A stretch of DNA of 64,000 nt, taken from Paractinoplanes durhamensis (GTDB lineage: Bacteria > Actinomycetota > Actinomycetes > Mycobacteriales > Micromonosporaceae). A program made the translations under genes and the position numbers. The notes beneath the pieces are model-generated. The model saw only the letters and a list, made by a program, of their open reading frames with translations, did not search any database and was not told where the DNA came from. This document shows, piece after piece, positions 16,798 to 25,883 of the stretch (the stretch's first letter is position 1; the number at the start of each line of letters is the position of its first letter). The stretch lies in assembly GCF_016862175.1 (NCBI RefSeq), contig NZ_BOML01000006.1, positions 1-64,000 of the forward strand, written 5' to 3'.

Positions 16798-16884
16798 TCA
16801 GTAAGCCGGACACATCGCGCTGCGGACGCGGCCGTAATCGACGTGGCGGCGAGCCACGAAGCGGCGGTCAACAGCAGCGGTCAT
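16798..16884 (-). CDS. RHVD-type leader peptide of the sulfur operon (28 aa)
   Basis: The 28-codon frame ends RRHVDYGRVRSAMCPAY. It matches the short leader peptides annotated upstream of actinomycete sulfur genes, which share RHVDxxRxxSxxC. It starts at ATG 16884 and stops 122 bp before the sulfite reductase start, on the same strand. The single conserved Cys near the end suggests cysteine-dependent ribosome stalling controls the operon, as shown for cysteine-rich leaders in mycobacteria; here that is inference. Confidence 0.75.
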   Translation of the reverse strand: MTAAVDRRFVARRHVDYGRVRSAMCPAY

Positions 16885-16983
16885 GTCGCTAGCCTCGCAC
16901 ACGGAGGCATTCTGGGCCAGTGTGGTCCAGATTCCGGGAGTGTGCGTACGAGCACACAAGTTCACCTGGGAGTCTCTTACTCC

Positions 16984-18405
16984 GTGAAGCTCTCTCGTCA
17001 TCTCCACTGGGCGCTACCTGCGCTGATCACCGCGCTGGTGGTGAGCTACCGGGCGGGCGACCCGGGGCCGTGGCGGGACGAGATGGCGAGCTGGAGCGCG
17101 GCCACCCGGACGGTGCCGCAGATCTTCGCGATGGGCCGGCACATCGACGGCGTCCTGGTTCCGTACTACCTGTTCCTGCACGCCTGGATCGATGGGTTCG
17201 GCGACTCGGTGATCGCCATGCGGGTGCCGTCGATCATCGCGATGAGCGCGACGGCGGCGATCGTGGCCCTGCTCGCCCGGCGATGGTGGGGCAACGCGGC
17301 CGGGCTGCTCGGCGGCCTGCTCTTCGCGATCGTGCCGGCCGTCTCCCGCTACGGCCAGGAGATCCGCGGGTACGCCTTCGCCACCCTGTTCGCGACGCTG
17401 GCCACCCTGGTGCTGGCGATCGCCCTGGACCGTTCGCGCTGGTGGACCTGGTCCGGCTACGGCCTGTGCGTGGCGCTGGCCGGCCTGTCCCACCTTCTCA
17501 GCCTGCTGGTGCTGGCCGGGCATGCGGTGCTGGTGCTGGTCGCGGTCCGGCGGGACGGCCGATGGCGGGCGCTGTGGTGGTTCCTCGCGGCCGGGGCCGG
17601 GATCGGGGCGATGCTGCCGCTGACCGCGGGCGGGCTGGGCCAGCAGTCGGCCCAGCTCAACTGGCTGAAGGCGGCCGACCTGACGACCCTGGCCGAGTTT
17701 CCCGGCAACCTCTTCCTGGTGCCGGCGGTGGGCGGCGCGGTGGCGATCCTCGCCGTCACCGCGCTGCAGCGCGGACGAGCAACCCCGGCGGCGGCACTCT
17801 GGGCGGCGGTGTTGCTGCCGGTCGGCCTGCTTTATGCGTACGACCATGGGGGCGCACCCATCTTCGTGGCCCGTTACCTGCTGTTCTGCGTACCCCTGCT
17901 GTGTGCCCTGGCCGGCGCCGGCCTGACCGTCGTCCGCCTGCCGGTGGCGCTGGCCGCCGTGCTGGTGCTCGGCGCCGCCGGCCTCCCGAAGCAGCAGGAG
18001 ATCCGCCGGGACCACTCGTCGTGGGACTACCGGGCCGCCGCCGAGGTCATCCGGGACAACCAGGCCGCCGGCGACGGCATCGTCTACGCACCGCGCGACG
18101 GCTGGCAGGTGGTCGACCTGGGGCTGGCCTATTACTTACGCGACCGCACCCCGCGCGACCTGATGCTCGTCGCGGACGAGGTGACCGAGGGTTCGCTGTG
18201 GGCCACCGAGTGCACCGACGCGGCGAAGTGCCTCGGCACCACGAAGCGGATCTGGGTGGTCGCCGCCGACAACATCGACCCGTACTTCCGGGCGACCGCC
18301 ACCAACCAGCTGACCAGCGGCGAGAAGGCCGCCCTGAAGTCCTACGACCAGCCGGCCTTCTGGCGGGTCGGCGGCTTCACCATCACGCTCTTCGTCCGGC
18401 CCTGA
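16984..18405 (+). CDS. Polytopic membrane glycosyltransferase (GT-C, PMT/ArnT-like)
   Basis: The 473-aa protein has about ten to eleven hydrophobic helices. After the first helix comes GPWRDEMASW, the acidic DE motif typical of the first extracytoplasmic loop in GT-C enzymes, then a long soluble C-terminal part (from about residue 330). It probably transfers a sugar from a polyprenyl-phosphate donor outside the membrane. Start GTG 16984 has GGGAG 12 nt upstream; GTG 16940 is an alternative. It overlaps the convergent SUKH-3 gene by 23 bp. Acceptor unknown. Confidence 0.82.
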   Translation: MKLSRHLHWALPALITALVVSYRAGDPGPWRDEMASWSAATRTVPQIFAMGRHIDGVLVPYYLFLHAWIDGFGDSVIAMRVPSIIAMSATAAIVALLARRWWGNAAGLLGGLLFAIVPAVSRYGQEIRGYAFATLFATLATLVLAIALDRSRWWTWSGYGLCVALAGLSHLLSLLVLAGHAVLVLVAVRRDGRWRALWWFLAAGAGIGAMLPLTAGGLGQQSAQLNWLKAADLTTLAEFPGNLFLVPAVGGAVAILAVTALQRGRATPAAALWAAVLLPVGLLYAYDHGGAPIFVARYLLFCVPLLCALAGAGLTVVRLPVALAAVLVLGAAGLPKQQEIRRDHSSWDYRAAAEVIRDNQAAGDGIVYAPRDGWQVVDLGLAYYLRDRTPRDLMLVADEVTEGSLWATECTDAAKCLGTTKRIWVVAADNIDPYFRATATNQLTSGEKAALKSYDQPAFWRVGGFTITLFVRP

Positions 18406-18844
18406 GCTCGCGGGCCATGGTGCCCTGGCAGAGGGCGGTCAGCGCGGCGTCGGCCGGGCCGTCCTCGATCAGGCCGAGCCAGTCGCTCACCAGGTAGATC
18501 GCGCCGTCCTCGGCCATGCCGAGAAGGAAGCGTCCGTGATCCAGCTCGCCGAGCGGGAACAGGGGCCGGCCGAGGAACTCACCCCACTCCACGAACCGGT
18601 CGTCCTCGCCCACGCACAGCGTGGGATCCAGCTCGAACGGCTCCTGCATCGCGGTCCGGCCCCAGCCCAGGCCTCGGACGCCGACGGTCAGGCCACCGAA
18701 CTCGGCCAGGAACGCAACGGCCGCCGGGTGCATCTCGACGCCCGCGACCGCACCCCGCCAGGGCGCGATGTCGACCTGCCGGCCCGGAAACCAGCCCGAC
18801 CGGCGCAACCGCCGGCCGACCCGGCGCGGAAACCTCTGAGCCAT
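18383..18844 (-). CDS. SUKH-3 family immunity protein
   Basis: The 153-aa protein shows the SUKH-3 pattern: LRRSGWFPGRQVDI near the start, FLAEFGGLTV, PFELDPTLC, FVEWGEFLG, LFPLGELDHGRFLLGMAEDG and a C-terminal helix. SUKH proteins neutralise polymorphic toxins, often deaminases and nucleases, which fits its place as last gene after the RHS toxin. The ATG at 18844 comes only 7 nt after a very strong hairpin and has no Shine-Dalgarno, so translation may be coupled, leaderless from a cleaved mRNA, or controlled by the hairpin. Confidence 0.88.
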   Translation of the reverse strand: MAQRFPRRVGRRLRRSGWFPGRQVDIAPWRGAVAGVEMHPAAVAFLAEFGGLTVGVRGLGWGRTAMQEPFELDPTLCVGEDDRFVEWGEFLGRPLFPLGELDHGRFLLGMAEDGAIYLVSDWLGLIEDGPADAALTALCQGTMARELRAGRRA

Positions 18845-18851
18845 GACAGAC

Positions 18852-18879
18852 GGGAGGCCGCCCGAACGGGCGGCCTCCC
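18852..18879 (-). terminator. Perfect 12-bp hairpin between the two immunity genes
   Basis: GGGAGGCCGCCC pairs perfectly with GGGCGGCCTCCC around a 4-base loop. It lies 13 bp after the stop of the Imm10-like gene and ends 7 bp before the SUKH-3 start. It lacks a U-tract on the minus strand. It may be a terminator, a transcript-stabilising stem or a translational gate for the SUKH-3 gene. Confidence 0.6.
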
Positions 18880-18892
18880 TACCTACTTCCTG

Positions 18893-19243
18893 CTATCTCG
18901 ACTCGGGCACGTCCACCAGGATCTCGGTGAGCCGCCGCCGGACCTCGGCGATGCCGGCGTCCGGCAACTCCAGCTCCAGCTCCAGGTCCTCGTCGAACCC
19001 GAGTTCCTCGGCCGCCTCCGGTTCGAAGGTCACCGAGAGAACCCGGTCGGCGATCGACCAGGCGGTCACCGCGGTCTCGGCACTGTCGTCCGAGCCGTTG
19101 GCCACCTCGTGCGTGTGCTCGTCGTCCTCCCATGTCGCGTGCATGAAATGGACGGTGAAGCCTTCTTCCTCGGGCTTCTCCGACAGGGTGAGAGTCATTA
19201 CCTCGTCGACGAGCTCGTAGCGGTAGAACGAAATCGCAGTCAT
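18893..19243 (-). CDS. Probable immunity protein, Imm10-like
   Basis: The 116-aa acidic protein begins 8 bp after the toxin stop, with GCGAGGAC before ATG 19243. The second half (AETAVTAWSIADRVLSVTF, then EAAEELGFDED, and a final helix ending RRRLTEIL) follows the Imm10 strand/helix pattern as I know it. Its position right after the toxin warhead makes it the likely cognate inhibitor. Family membership is tentative; the immunity role comes mainly from context. Confidence 0.65.
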   Translation of the reverse strand: MTAISFYRYELVDEVMTLTLSEKPEEEGFTVHFMHATWEDDEHTHEVANGSDDSAETAVTAWSIADRVLSVTFEPEAAEELGFDEDLELELELPDAGIAEVRRRLTEILVDVPESR

Positions 19244-19251
19244 GTCCTCGC

Positions 19252-22200
19252 CTAAATAAGCTTGTTCCAGAAGCGCCAGGGCCGCAGCGCCTGCCACCAG
19301 GAGGTTACCCCGCCACCGGACGGCCACATATAGACCACGTTGGTTCCCGGATTGTCCCTGGCCAGGCGATTCATTGCACCTCGGCACCGCAGGCAGGGGT
19401 GATTCCCGCCCTTGATGACAACCGAGTCGCCGCGCTTCAGTTTCGGCATCTGCCCGAAGTAGCGGTCCTTCTTGATGGCCGGCCGGGCGAGGCTGTGCAG
19501 CATCCGGGACAGGCGGTTCTCGGTGTGTGCCTGCAGGTTGCTCTCCCCCGGCTGCTTGCAGCCGCTGCGGAGACAGACCCCGGTCTTCCAGTTGCCCGCT
19601 TCGTCGTAGATGTCGACCTGGATCTCGTGGTTGCCGGTCAGGCAGTTGTGCACGAGAACCGAGGTGGTCCCGGCCACCACGTAGTAGGTGTGGATGCTGT
19701 CGATCGACAGGTTGTGGACCGTGGCGATCGTGGTGTGCACCGTGACCGTCAGCACGGTGGCCAGGCGGCCCTCGTCGGTCAGCAGCGTCATGCCGGCGGT
19801 GAGCTGGTCGGCGTCCAGCCAGGCGGCGGCCGTCACCACCCAGATCGGGTGCTTGTCGGTCGCCGTGACCGAGCCGTCCGCCTCGGTGTCACCGTCGCTG
19901 TCGAGGGTGATGTCGACGAGCGTCTTCTCGCCGTGCCCGGTGATGGTCGCGACCACCGGCCGGGCGCCGGCCTCGCCGGTTTCCGGGTCGACCGCGATGA
20001 CCTCGTCGTCGACCTGGACGTCCTCGATCGGCCGGCGGCTGCCGTCGGCCATGAGGACCGGTGTTCCCGGCACGAAGCTGTTTCCCGGCAACTCGCAGGA
20101 GTCGCCGGCGCTCCGGGCGGCTCGGCCCTTCGCGCCGGACTTGGCGGCGTTCTTCACCGCTCCGATACCGCGTGCGGCCGTCTTGGCCTGGCGCACACCC
20201 GGAACCATCCCGGCGATGCCCATGGCACAACCCATGGTGTCGCCGCCCACACAACTCTTGGCGGTGTCGATGGCTCCGGCCACCGCCGCCACCGCTCCGG
20301 CCGCCGCGGCGACGACCTGGGCCGGCGGCGGCAGGAACGCCGCCACCGTGGCGATCGTGCCGGCCACCGTGGCGATCGTGCCGGCGTTGTCGACGACGGC
20401 CTTCGCCGCGCTCGTCGCGGCACTCGCGACCGAGCTGGCGGCCTTCTGGATGCCGTTCTTGAGCGCGCCCCAGAAGAGGCCGTCCGGGTCGGAGAAGGTG
20501 GTCGGGTTGTTGTTGGCGTAGGCGTACGGATGCAGGCGTTGCGGGTCGTACTCGTCCACCTCGGGGTCGACCGAGAGGAACGCGCCGGTGCGTGGGTCGT
20601 AGTAGCGGGCGCCCAGCAGGGTCAGGCCGGTCGGATCGCTGATGCCGCCGACGAAGCCCCGCTGACCGGACGGCCACTGGGTGTTCACCGTGCTGTTGCG
20701 GGCGTTGCCGTACGGGTCGTTGTACTTGACCGTCTCGACCCGGGTGACCGAGTTGACCGCCCAGGTCGCCGAGTCCTGCGAGTCCGAGCCCAGCCAGATG
20801 ATGTCGCCCTTTTTGCTGGTGCTGTCGGTCCGCGAGGCGACCGCGTCGCCACCGTGCTCGTAGTAGCGAGTCGCGGTGGTGCCCGCCGTCGGCGTCGTCG
20901 TGTACTCGTGGCCGTAGACGAAGACCGTGGCGGCGCCGTTCGGGTCGATCCGGGCCATCCGGTTGCCGTCCACGTCGTACACCATCTTGGTGTCGCCCTC
21001 GGGGCCGCTGATCTTCGTCAGCTTGTCGTGCGCGCTCCAGTCGTACGTCTCGGTCCGGTCGCCGATCTTGCGGTATTCGAGGTTGCCGCTCTCGTCGTAG
21101 TCGTAGTGCTCGACGTCGGCGCCGGTGGTAATGGTGGCCAGCTCGTGCGTGCCGCTGGCGTAGGCGTAGTCGGACTTCTTGCCGGTCACGTGGTCGGTGG
21201 CCGACGTGCGCGAGCCGTGCTCGTCGAGGGCCCACGACTTCCAGTAGGGCGACTTACCGCCGGCCGCGGGCGTGCCACAGGTGGTGGATGCCTGCGACCA
21301 CGCCTGGGTCAGCCGGCGCAGGTAGTCGTACGAGAAGCACTGCACGTCCTCCTCCCCGGGCCGGGCGTTGTTGTCGGCGTCGATCGGCCGGTTCGCCATC
21401 GAGAGCACGTTGCCGGCCTGGTCGTAGTCGTACTTCAGGGCCGCGACGTTCGGCACGGTGGCGTCGCGGTCGAAGTAGAACTCCTGCAGGCGCCGGGTGA
21501 CGTCGTCGTAGACGTAACTCTGGTACGCCTGCGGTTTGTCCCCGGTGGAGGTGCCCAGCCAACGGTTGAGCACCTCGCCGTACGGCGAATAGCTGGCCTT
21601 CTCGACGTAGGTGCGGACCGTGCCGGACGGCGACGAGGTACCCGCGAGCTTGACCACGTTGCCGAGGTCGTCGTACGTGCGGGTGATGCCCTCCTTCTCC
21701 ATCGGGCCGACCTTGGGCAGGCTGGTCCGCCAGAGCAGGCCGTTGGCGGTGTAGGTGTTGGTGGTGACGTAGGTGCCGGCCAGCGCGGTCAGGCCGGTCA
21801 TCGCCGGGATGACCGATTCCTCGTCGACGATCTGGTAGGCGTCGTTGTACTCGTAGATCTCCTTGCTGAAGGAGAACCCGTCGACGATCGACGTCGCCTT
21901 CGTCAGGTGCCCCTTCGCCACCGAGTCGTACGTCCAGGCGGCCGACTTGGTGCCGTTGAAGAACCGCTCCTTCTGCCGGCCCAGGTCGTCGTAGGTGGTC
22001 GAGACGATGTCGCCCTTGGCGTCGGTCGACTTCACCACGTCGTCGGCGTTGTTGTACTCGACCGAGGTCGAACCCTTGTCGGGATCGGTCGTCTTGACCT
22101 CGCGACCCCGGAGGTCGTACTCGTACTTCCAGGTGAAGGAGCCCTTGTTGACCGTCGCGAGATCGCCACGCGCGGTGTAGGTGTACTTGGTGGCGTCGAA

Positions 22201-25200
22201 GTCGCCGCTCGGCACGACGCCGTGGAACTCACGCTTCTCGACGACGTCGCCGCCGGCGTTCTCGATGGTGACGGTCGGGGTACCGCCGGCCGGCGGGGTC
22301 ACCGCGGTCTGCCAGCCTGCGCTGCTTCCGCCGTACGCCGTGGTGGTGCCCCACTTGCGCACGTTGTTCGACCAGAGCGCCTCCTCGACGACCCGGCCGA
22401 CCCGGTCGTAGGTGGTGACGGTCCGGTAGCGGTCCGCGCCGGGCTGGATCTCCACCTGCGCCGTGCCGGGCTTGCCCAGCACGTAGTTCTGCTCCGACTT
22501 GTACCCGACCTGACCGCGGTCGTCGTAGCCGGTGGACTTGACCATCCGGGCGTCTTTGCCGTCGGTGGTCTTCTGCGCGTCCTCCTGCGTCTGCACCGAC
22601 CGGTACAGCGAGTCGAACAGCCCGACCTCGGTGACGTAGTTCCCGGTCGCGCCGAGCCGCTTCGTGGTGGTCACGAGCGGGCCGTTGTTGCGGATCAGGT
22701 AGCTGAACTCCATGTTCGGCGTGGCGGTGGCCTTGGCCCGGCCGGGCAGCCACACCTTGGTGAGCCGGCCCAGCGGGTCCCGCTCCAGATCGGTGCGCTT
22801 GCTGTTGGCGTCCAGGATCGAGGTCGGCTCGGCCCAGGCCGGGTCCTGGTCGGTGATGATCTTGTGGCCTAGCGGGTTGACCGTCGTGGTCTGGGTGACC
22901 GGGCCCGGGCCGGCCGGCGTGTAGCTGGTGGTGGTCACCTTGCCCAGCTCGTCGGTGTCGCTGGTCTTGCGGCCGAGCGCGTCGAACGCGGAGCGGGCGG
23001 TCGTGGTGTAGACCGCCGCACCGCCGGTCCAGGCGCTCAGCGTGTCGATCCGGGTGACCAGGCCCTTGGTGGGCGCGGTCCCGTGCGTCTCGGACTTGTC
23101 GAAGAAGGTCTTGACGTCGGAGATGACGTCGGCCGGCCGGGCCACCGTCTCGGTGCAGGCCTTGGCGACCTTCTCCTCCCGGGACACCAGCCCGCGCAGC
23201 CACGGATCGTCATTGCTGACGTACGTGTAGCGGGTGCAGGTCTCGTCCCCGCCCTTGCCGGTGTCGCCGAGGTCGGACGTCTGCTCGACGTTGCCCTCGT
23301 CGTCGTACGCGGTGCGCTTCTCGGTCTGCTGCCACACCCCCGCCGCCAGCAGCTTGCGGGTCTTCTCGACGGTCGGTTCGATCCGGTACGCCTTGTCGCT
23401 GCCGCCGGTGCGGCTGCGGGCGGCGGTCTGCTTCACCGAGTACGCCGTGGTTTCCGCCTCGACCACGGTGTCGCCGTCGAGCTTCGCCTCTTCCAGGGGC
23501 GAGCCGGCCAGCGCCGAGTGGTCGGTGTAGTTGGTGCCGGCCGCGTCGGTGACCTGCACGCTGCGCGTCTTGTCGTCGGGCAGCGGCTGGTCGTCGAGGC
23601 CACGGTAGAAGCGCTTGCGGGTGGTCAGCACCTTGCCGGTGTCGGTCTGGCCGACCCGCGTGATGACCTGGGAGTAGCCGCGCCACTGGCCGTACGTGCG
23701 GTGCTTCTTCTTGGTGAACTCACCGTCGTCCCAGCCCCACAGGACGTTGGTGTCGGTGCCCTCGGTGGAGTAGGCGTACCGGGTCAGGACCGGCGGCTGG
23801 TCGGCGGTGCGGTCGCTCTGGGTGACCTCGGTGACCACGTACTTGCGGAACCAGTCGCGGGTCGGGTCGTAGTAGCCGTCCGGCGTCCAGTAGACGGGGT
23901 AGCAGCGCCGGGTGTTGCTCTCCACGGCCGGCAGGTCACCGGCATCGCAGTCGGCGTCGGAGTAGGTGACGTGGATGTCGGCGCCCGACTCGGTGCGGAC
24001 GTTGTCGATCCGCCAGCGGGAGAACAGCTGGGCGCCGGCGATCGCGTTGACCTGGTTGGCCAACTCGACGCCGGTGAAGACCACCGGCGGGTCGGTGACG
24101 GTACTGCCGACGTGGCCGGCGTGGGTGACCTGCTTGAGCCAGAGCGACGCGGACTGGGCCGCCTTCGGCGCTTTGAACTCCTGGTCGAGGGTCCACGACT
24201 CGACGGGGCTGAACGCGCTGCCCCGGCGTACCTCGGAAGTGATCTTGGTCAGGCGTTTGATCGAGAAGAAGACCGGCGCGAGCTTGTCGGTGCACGGCTC
24301 GGCGGCGCACTCCTTGTCCCACGGGACGTCCGCCCAGTTCGCCTTGACCGGCTTGTCGTCCTTGTAGCACTCGGTGGCGAAGCAGCGGTCGGCGGTGCTG
24401 AACACGACCCGGGCGGTCGCGGCGGTGTCCGGGTAGGCGGAGTTCAGGCCGTACTCGATGCGCTCGAGGTTGCCGCCGCGGTCGAACGAGACCCGGTTGG
24501 CCTTGTCACCGGCCGCGCCGTAGTGCCCGGTCTCCTTCTTGTAGTAGAACCGGGTGGTGTTGCCGTGGATGTCGACCTGCTTGTCGAGCAGCCAGCGCCA
24601 GGCCTGCTGACAGGACGAGTCCTTGAACGCGTCGGCGCGGCACTTCTCGCCCTCGTGGTTACCGAAGACCGGCACGGTCCAGCGCGAGTTCGCGGCGGCC
24701 ACCTCGGCGGCGAAGTAGTTGCGGGTGCCGTCGGCGGTGATGATGGTCCAGCGCTCGGTGGTGGCGGCGTCCTTGGTCGCCGGCGCCCCCTCGTATTCCA
24801 CCTTCCAGTTGGCGTCCTGGGCCGGCCGCCACTTCCCGGTGTCGTCGTCCTTGACGAGGGTGGTGTTGGTGCCGCCGAGCGCCACCGTGATGTTCGGCGA
24901 GTTGTCCTTCCAGCACTGGTCGGCGGTCTTCTTCTCCTTGTTGTTCGGGTCCTTGTCGTCGACCTTGGCCAGGTCGTCGAGGCAGGGCACGTAGGAGCGC
25001 TCGACGAAGCCGGGCGTGTAGTCCCAGCCGTCACCGGCCCAGGAGGCCTGGTTGTTGGCGCCGGCCGTTCGGCCGTCGACCATCTGCGACGAGTAGCTCA
25101 GCGCGATCTCCGGCGTCGGGCCCTGGGTGGCCGGCACCGTGATCGCGGTCGTGTAGGTGAACGCGCCGGATCCGTCGCCGGCCGTCCACGAACCGGAGGC

Positions 25201-25869
25201 CTGCAGGTCGCTGGCCTTGTAGTCGCCCTCGCCCGACTCGGTGTCGGCGGCCAGCGCGAGCACCGTCGCGGCCGAGCCGGACAGCGTCATCGGGGTGGAC
25301 AGGGTGTTCCCGGCCCGGTTGGTCGGGACCCGCACCGGGTCCTGACACTCCGGCAGCTCGGGCGTGGTGGCCGCACAGGCGGGCAGCTGGGCCAGGTTGA
25401 GCCGGCTCGACCAGCCGCCGCCGTACAGGCCGGCGAAGGTGTCGAAGTCGACGGTCGTCTCGACGTCGCCCGGCTGGTCGGCCTCGACGGCGATGACCGG
25501 ACCGCTGAGGCCGAGCTTGGTGGACTGCTCCTCGGGGAGCGTGGAGACGCGTACCCGGGAAGGCGCTTTCTTGTTCTTGACCGGTCGGACCGTGACCGGG
25601 ATCGACCCGGCCCGGGCCGACACCGCGGTGCTGGTCAGGGTGATCTCGGCGGAGCCGGCCGACGGCCAGCGCCCCTTCTCCGGACCGGTCCAGGCGCCAC
25701 CGTCGGTGGGCAGCGGCGCGGTCTTGACCTTGACGGTGCCGAAGTCCTTGGCGGCGACGGAATCGACGTCCCGCTCGCCGTTCAGGATCGGTGCGGCCCA
25801 GTGGTAGGTGAGGAATCCGGTAACCATGAGCGCGGCCGTGGCCAGCGCGAACCTAGATCTGTGGGACAT
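19252..25869 (-). CDS. Secreted RHS-repeat polymorphic toxin with HINT and C-terminal deaminase-like domain
   Basis: The 2205-aa protein starts at ATG 25869 (GGGGAG 7 nt upstream) with a signal peptide (ALATAALMVTGFLTYHWAA). An SpvB-like N-terminal region (about residues 200-420, IALSYSSQMVDGRTAG) is followed by many YD/RHS repeats (about 950-1740), the RHS core (GARYYDPRTGAFLSVDP, about 1750-1790), a pretoxin HINT autoprotease (about 1926-2073; starts SFVPGTPVLMADGS, ends VLVHNC) and a variable tip. The tip has His2115-Thr-Glu2117 and PCLRC with Cys2159 and Cys2162, the zinc-site pattern of cytidine-deaminase-fold toxins, resembling the Pput_2613-like group. It should be released by HINT cleavage. 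Two immunity genes follow. Confidence 0.9.
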   Translation of the reverse strand: MSHRSRFALATAALMVTGFLTYHWAAPILNGERDVDSVAAKDFGTVKVKTAPLPTDGGAWTGPEKGRWPSAGSAEITLTSTAVSARAGSIPVTVRPVKNKKAPSRVRVSTLPEEQSTKLGLSGPVIAVEADQPGDVETTVDFDTFAGLYGGGWSSRLNLAQLPACAATTPELPECQDPVRVPTNRAGNTLSTPMTLSGSAATVLALAADTESGEGDYKASDLQASGSWTAGDGSGAFTYTTAITVPATQGPTPEIALSYSSQMVDGRTAGANNQASWAGDGWDYTPGFVERSYVPCLDDLAKVDDKDPNNKEKKTADQCWKDNSPNITVALGGTNTTLVKDDDTGKWRPAQDANWKVEYEGAPATKDAATTERWTIITADGTRNYFAAEVAAANSRWTVPVFGNHEGEKCRADAFKDSSCQQAWRWLLDKQVDIHGNTTRFYYKKETGHYGAAGDKANRVSFDRGGNLERIEYGLNSAYPDTAATARVVFSTADRCFATECYKDDKPVKANWADVPWDKECAAEPCTDKLAPVFFSIKRLTKITSEVRRGSAFSPVESWTLDQEFKAPKAAQSASLWLKQVTHAGHVGSTVTDPPVVFTGVELANQVNAIAGAQLFSRWRIDNVRTESGADIHVTYSDADCDAGDLPAVESNTRRCYPVYWTPDGYYDPTRDWFRKYVVTEVTQSDRTADQPPVLTRYAYSTEGTDTNVLWGWDDGEFTKKKHRTYGQWRGYSQVITRVGQTDTGKVLTTRKRFYRGLDDQPLPDDKTRSVQVTDAAGTNYTDHSALAGSPLEEAKLDGDTVVEAETTAYSVKQTAARSRTGGSDKAYRIEPTVEKTRKLLAAGVWQQTEKRTAYDDEGNVEQTSDLGDTGKGGDETCTRYTYVSNDDPWLRGLVSREEKVAKACTETVARPADVISDVKTFFDKSETHGTAPTKGLVTRIDTLSAWTGGAAVYTTTARSAFDALGRKTSDTDELGKVTTTSYTPAGPGPVTQTTTVNPLGHKIITDQDPAWAEPTSILDANSKRTDLERDPLGRLTKVWLPGRAKATATPNMEFSYLIRNNGPLVTTTKRLGATGNYVTEVGLFDSLYRSVQTQEDAQKTTDGKDARMVKSTGYDDRGQVGYKSEQNYVLGKPGTAQVEIQPGADRYRTVTTYDRVGRVVEEALWSNNVRKWGTTTAYGGSSAGWQTAVTPPAGGTPTVTIENAGGDVVEKREFHGVVPSGDFDATKYTYTARGDLATVNKGSFTWKYEYDLRGREVKTTDPDKGSTSVEYNNADDVVKSTDAKGDIVSTTYDDLGRQKERFFNGTKSAAWTYDSVAKGHLTKATSIVDGFSFSKEIYEYNDAYQIVDEESVIPAMTGLTALAGTYVTTNTYTANGLLWRTSLPKVGPMEKEGITRTYDDLGNVVKLAGTSSPSGTVRTYVEKASYSPYGEVLNRWLGTSTGDKPQAYQSYVYDDVTRRLQEFYFDRDATVPNVAALKYDYDQAGNVLSMANRPIDADNNARPGEEDVQCFSYDYLRRLTQAWSQASTTCGTPAAGGKSPYWKSWALDEHGSRTSATDHVTGKKSDYAYASGTHELATITTGADVEHYDYDESGNLEYRKIGDRTETYDWSAHDKLTKISGPEGDTKMVYDVDGNRMARIDPNGAATVFVYGHEYTTTPTAGTTATRYYEHGGDAVASRTDSTSKKGDIIWLGSDSQDSATWAVNSVTRVETVKYNDPYGNARNSTVNTQWPSGQRGFVGGISDPTGLTLLGARYYDPRTGAFLSVDPEVDEYDPQRLHPYAYANNNPTTFSDPDGLFWGALKNGIQKAASSVASAATSAAKAVVDNAGTIATVAGTIATVAAFLPPPAQVVAAAAGAVAAVAGAIDTAKSCVGGDTMGCAMGIAGMVPGVRQAKTAARGIGAVKNAAKSGAKGRAARSAGDSCELPGNSFVPGTPVLMADGSRRPIEDVQVDDEVIAVDPETGEAGARPVVATITGHGEKTLVDITLDSDGDTEADGSVTATDKHPIWVVTAAAWLDADQLTAGMTLLTDEGRLATVLTVTVHTTIATVHNLSIDSIHTYYVVAGTTSVLVHNCLTGNHEIQVDIYDEAGNWKTGVCLRSGCKQPGESNLQAHTENRLSRMLHSLARPAIKKDRYFGQMPKLKRGDSVVIKGGNHPCLRCRGAMNRLARDNPGTNVVYMWPSGGGVTSWWQALRPWRFWNKLI

Positions 25870-25883
25870 GTTTTGGCTCCCCA

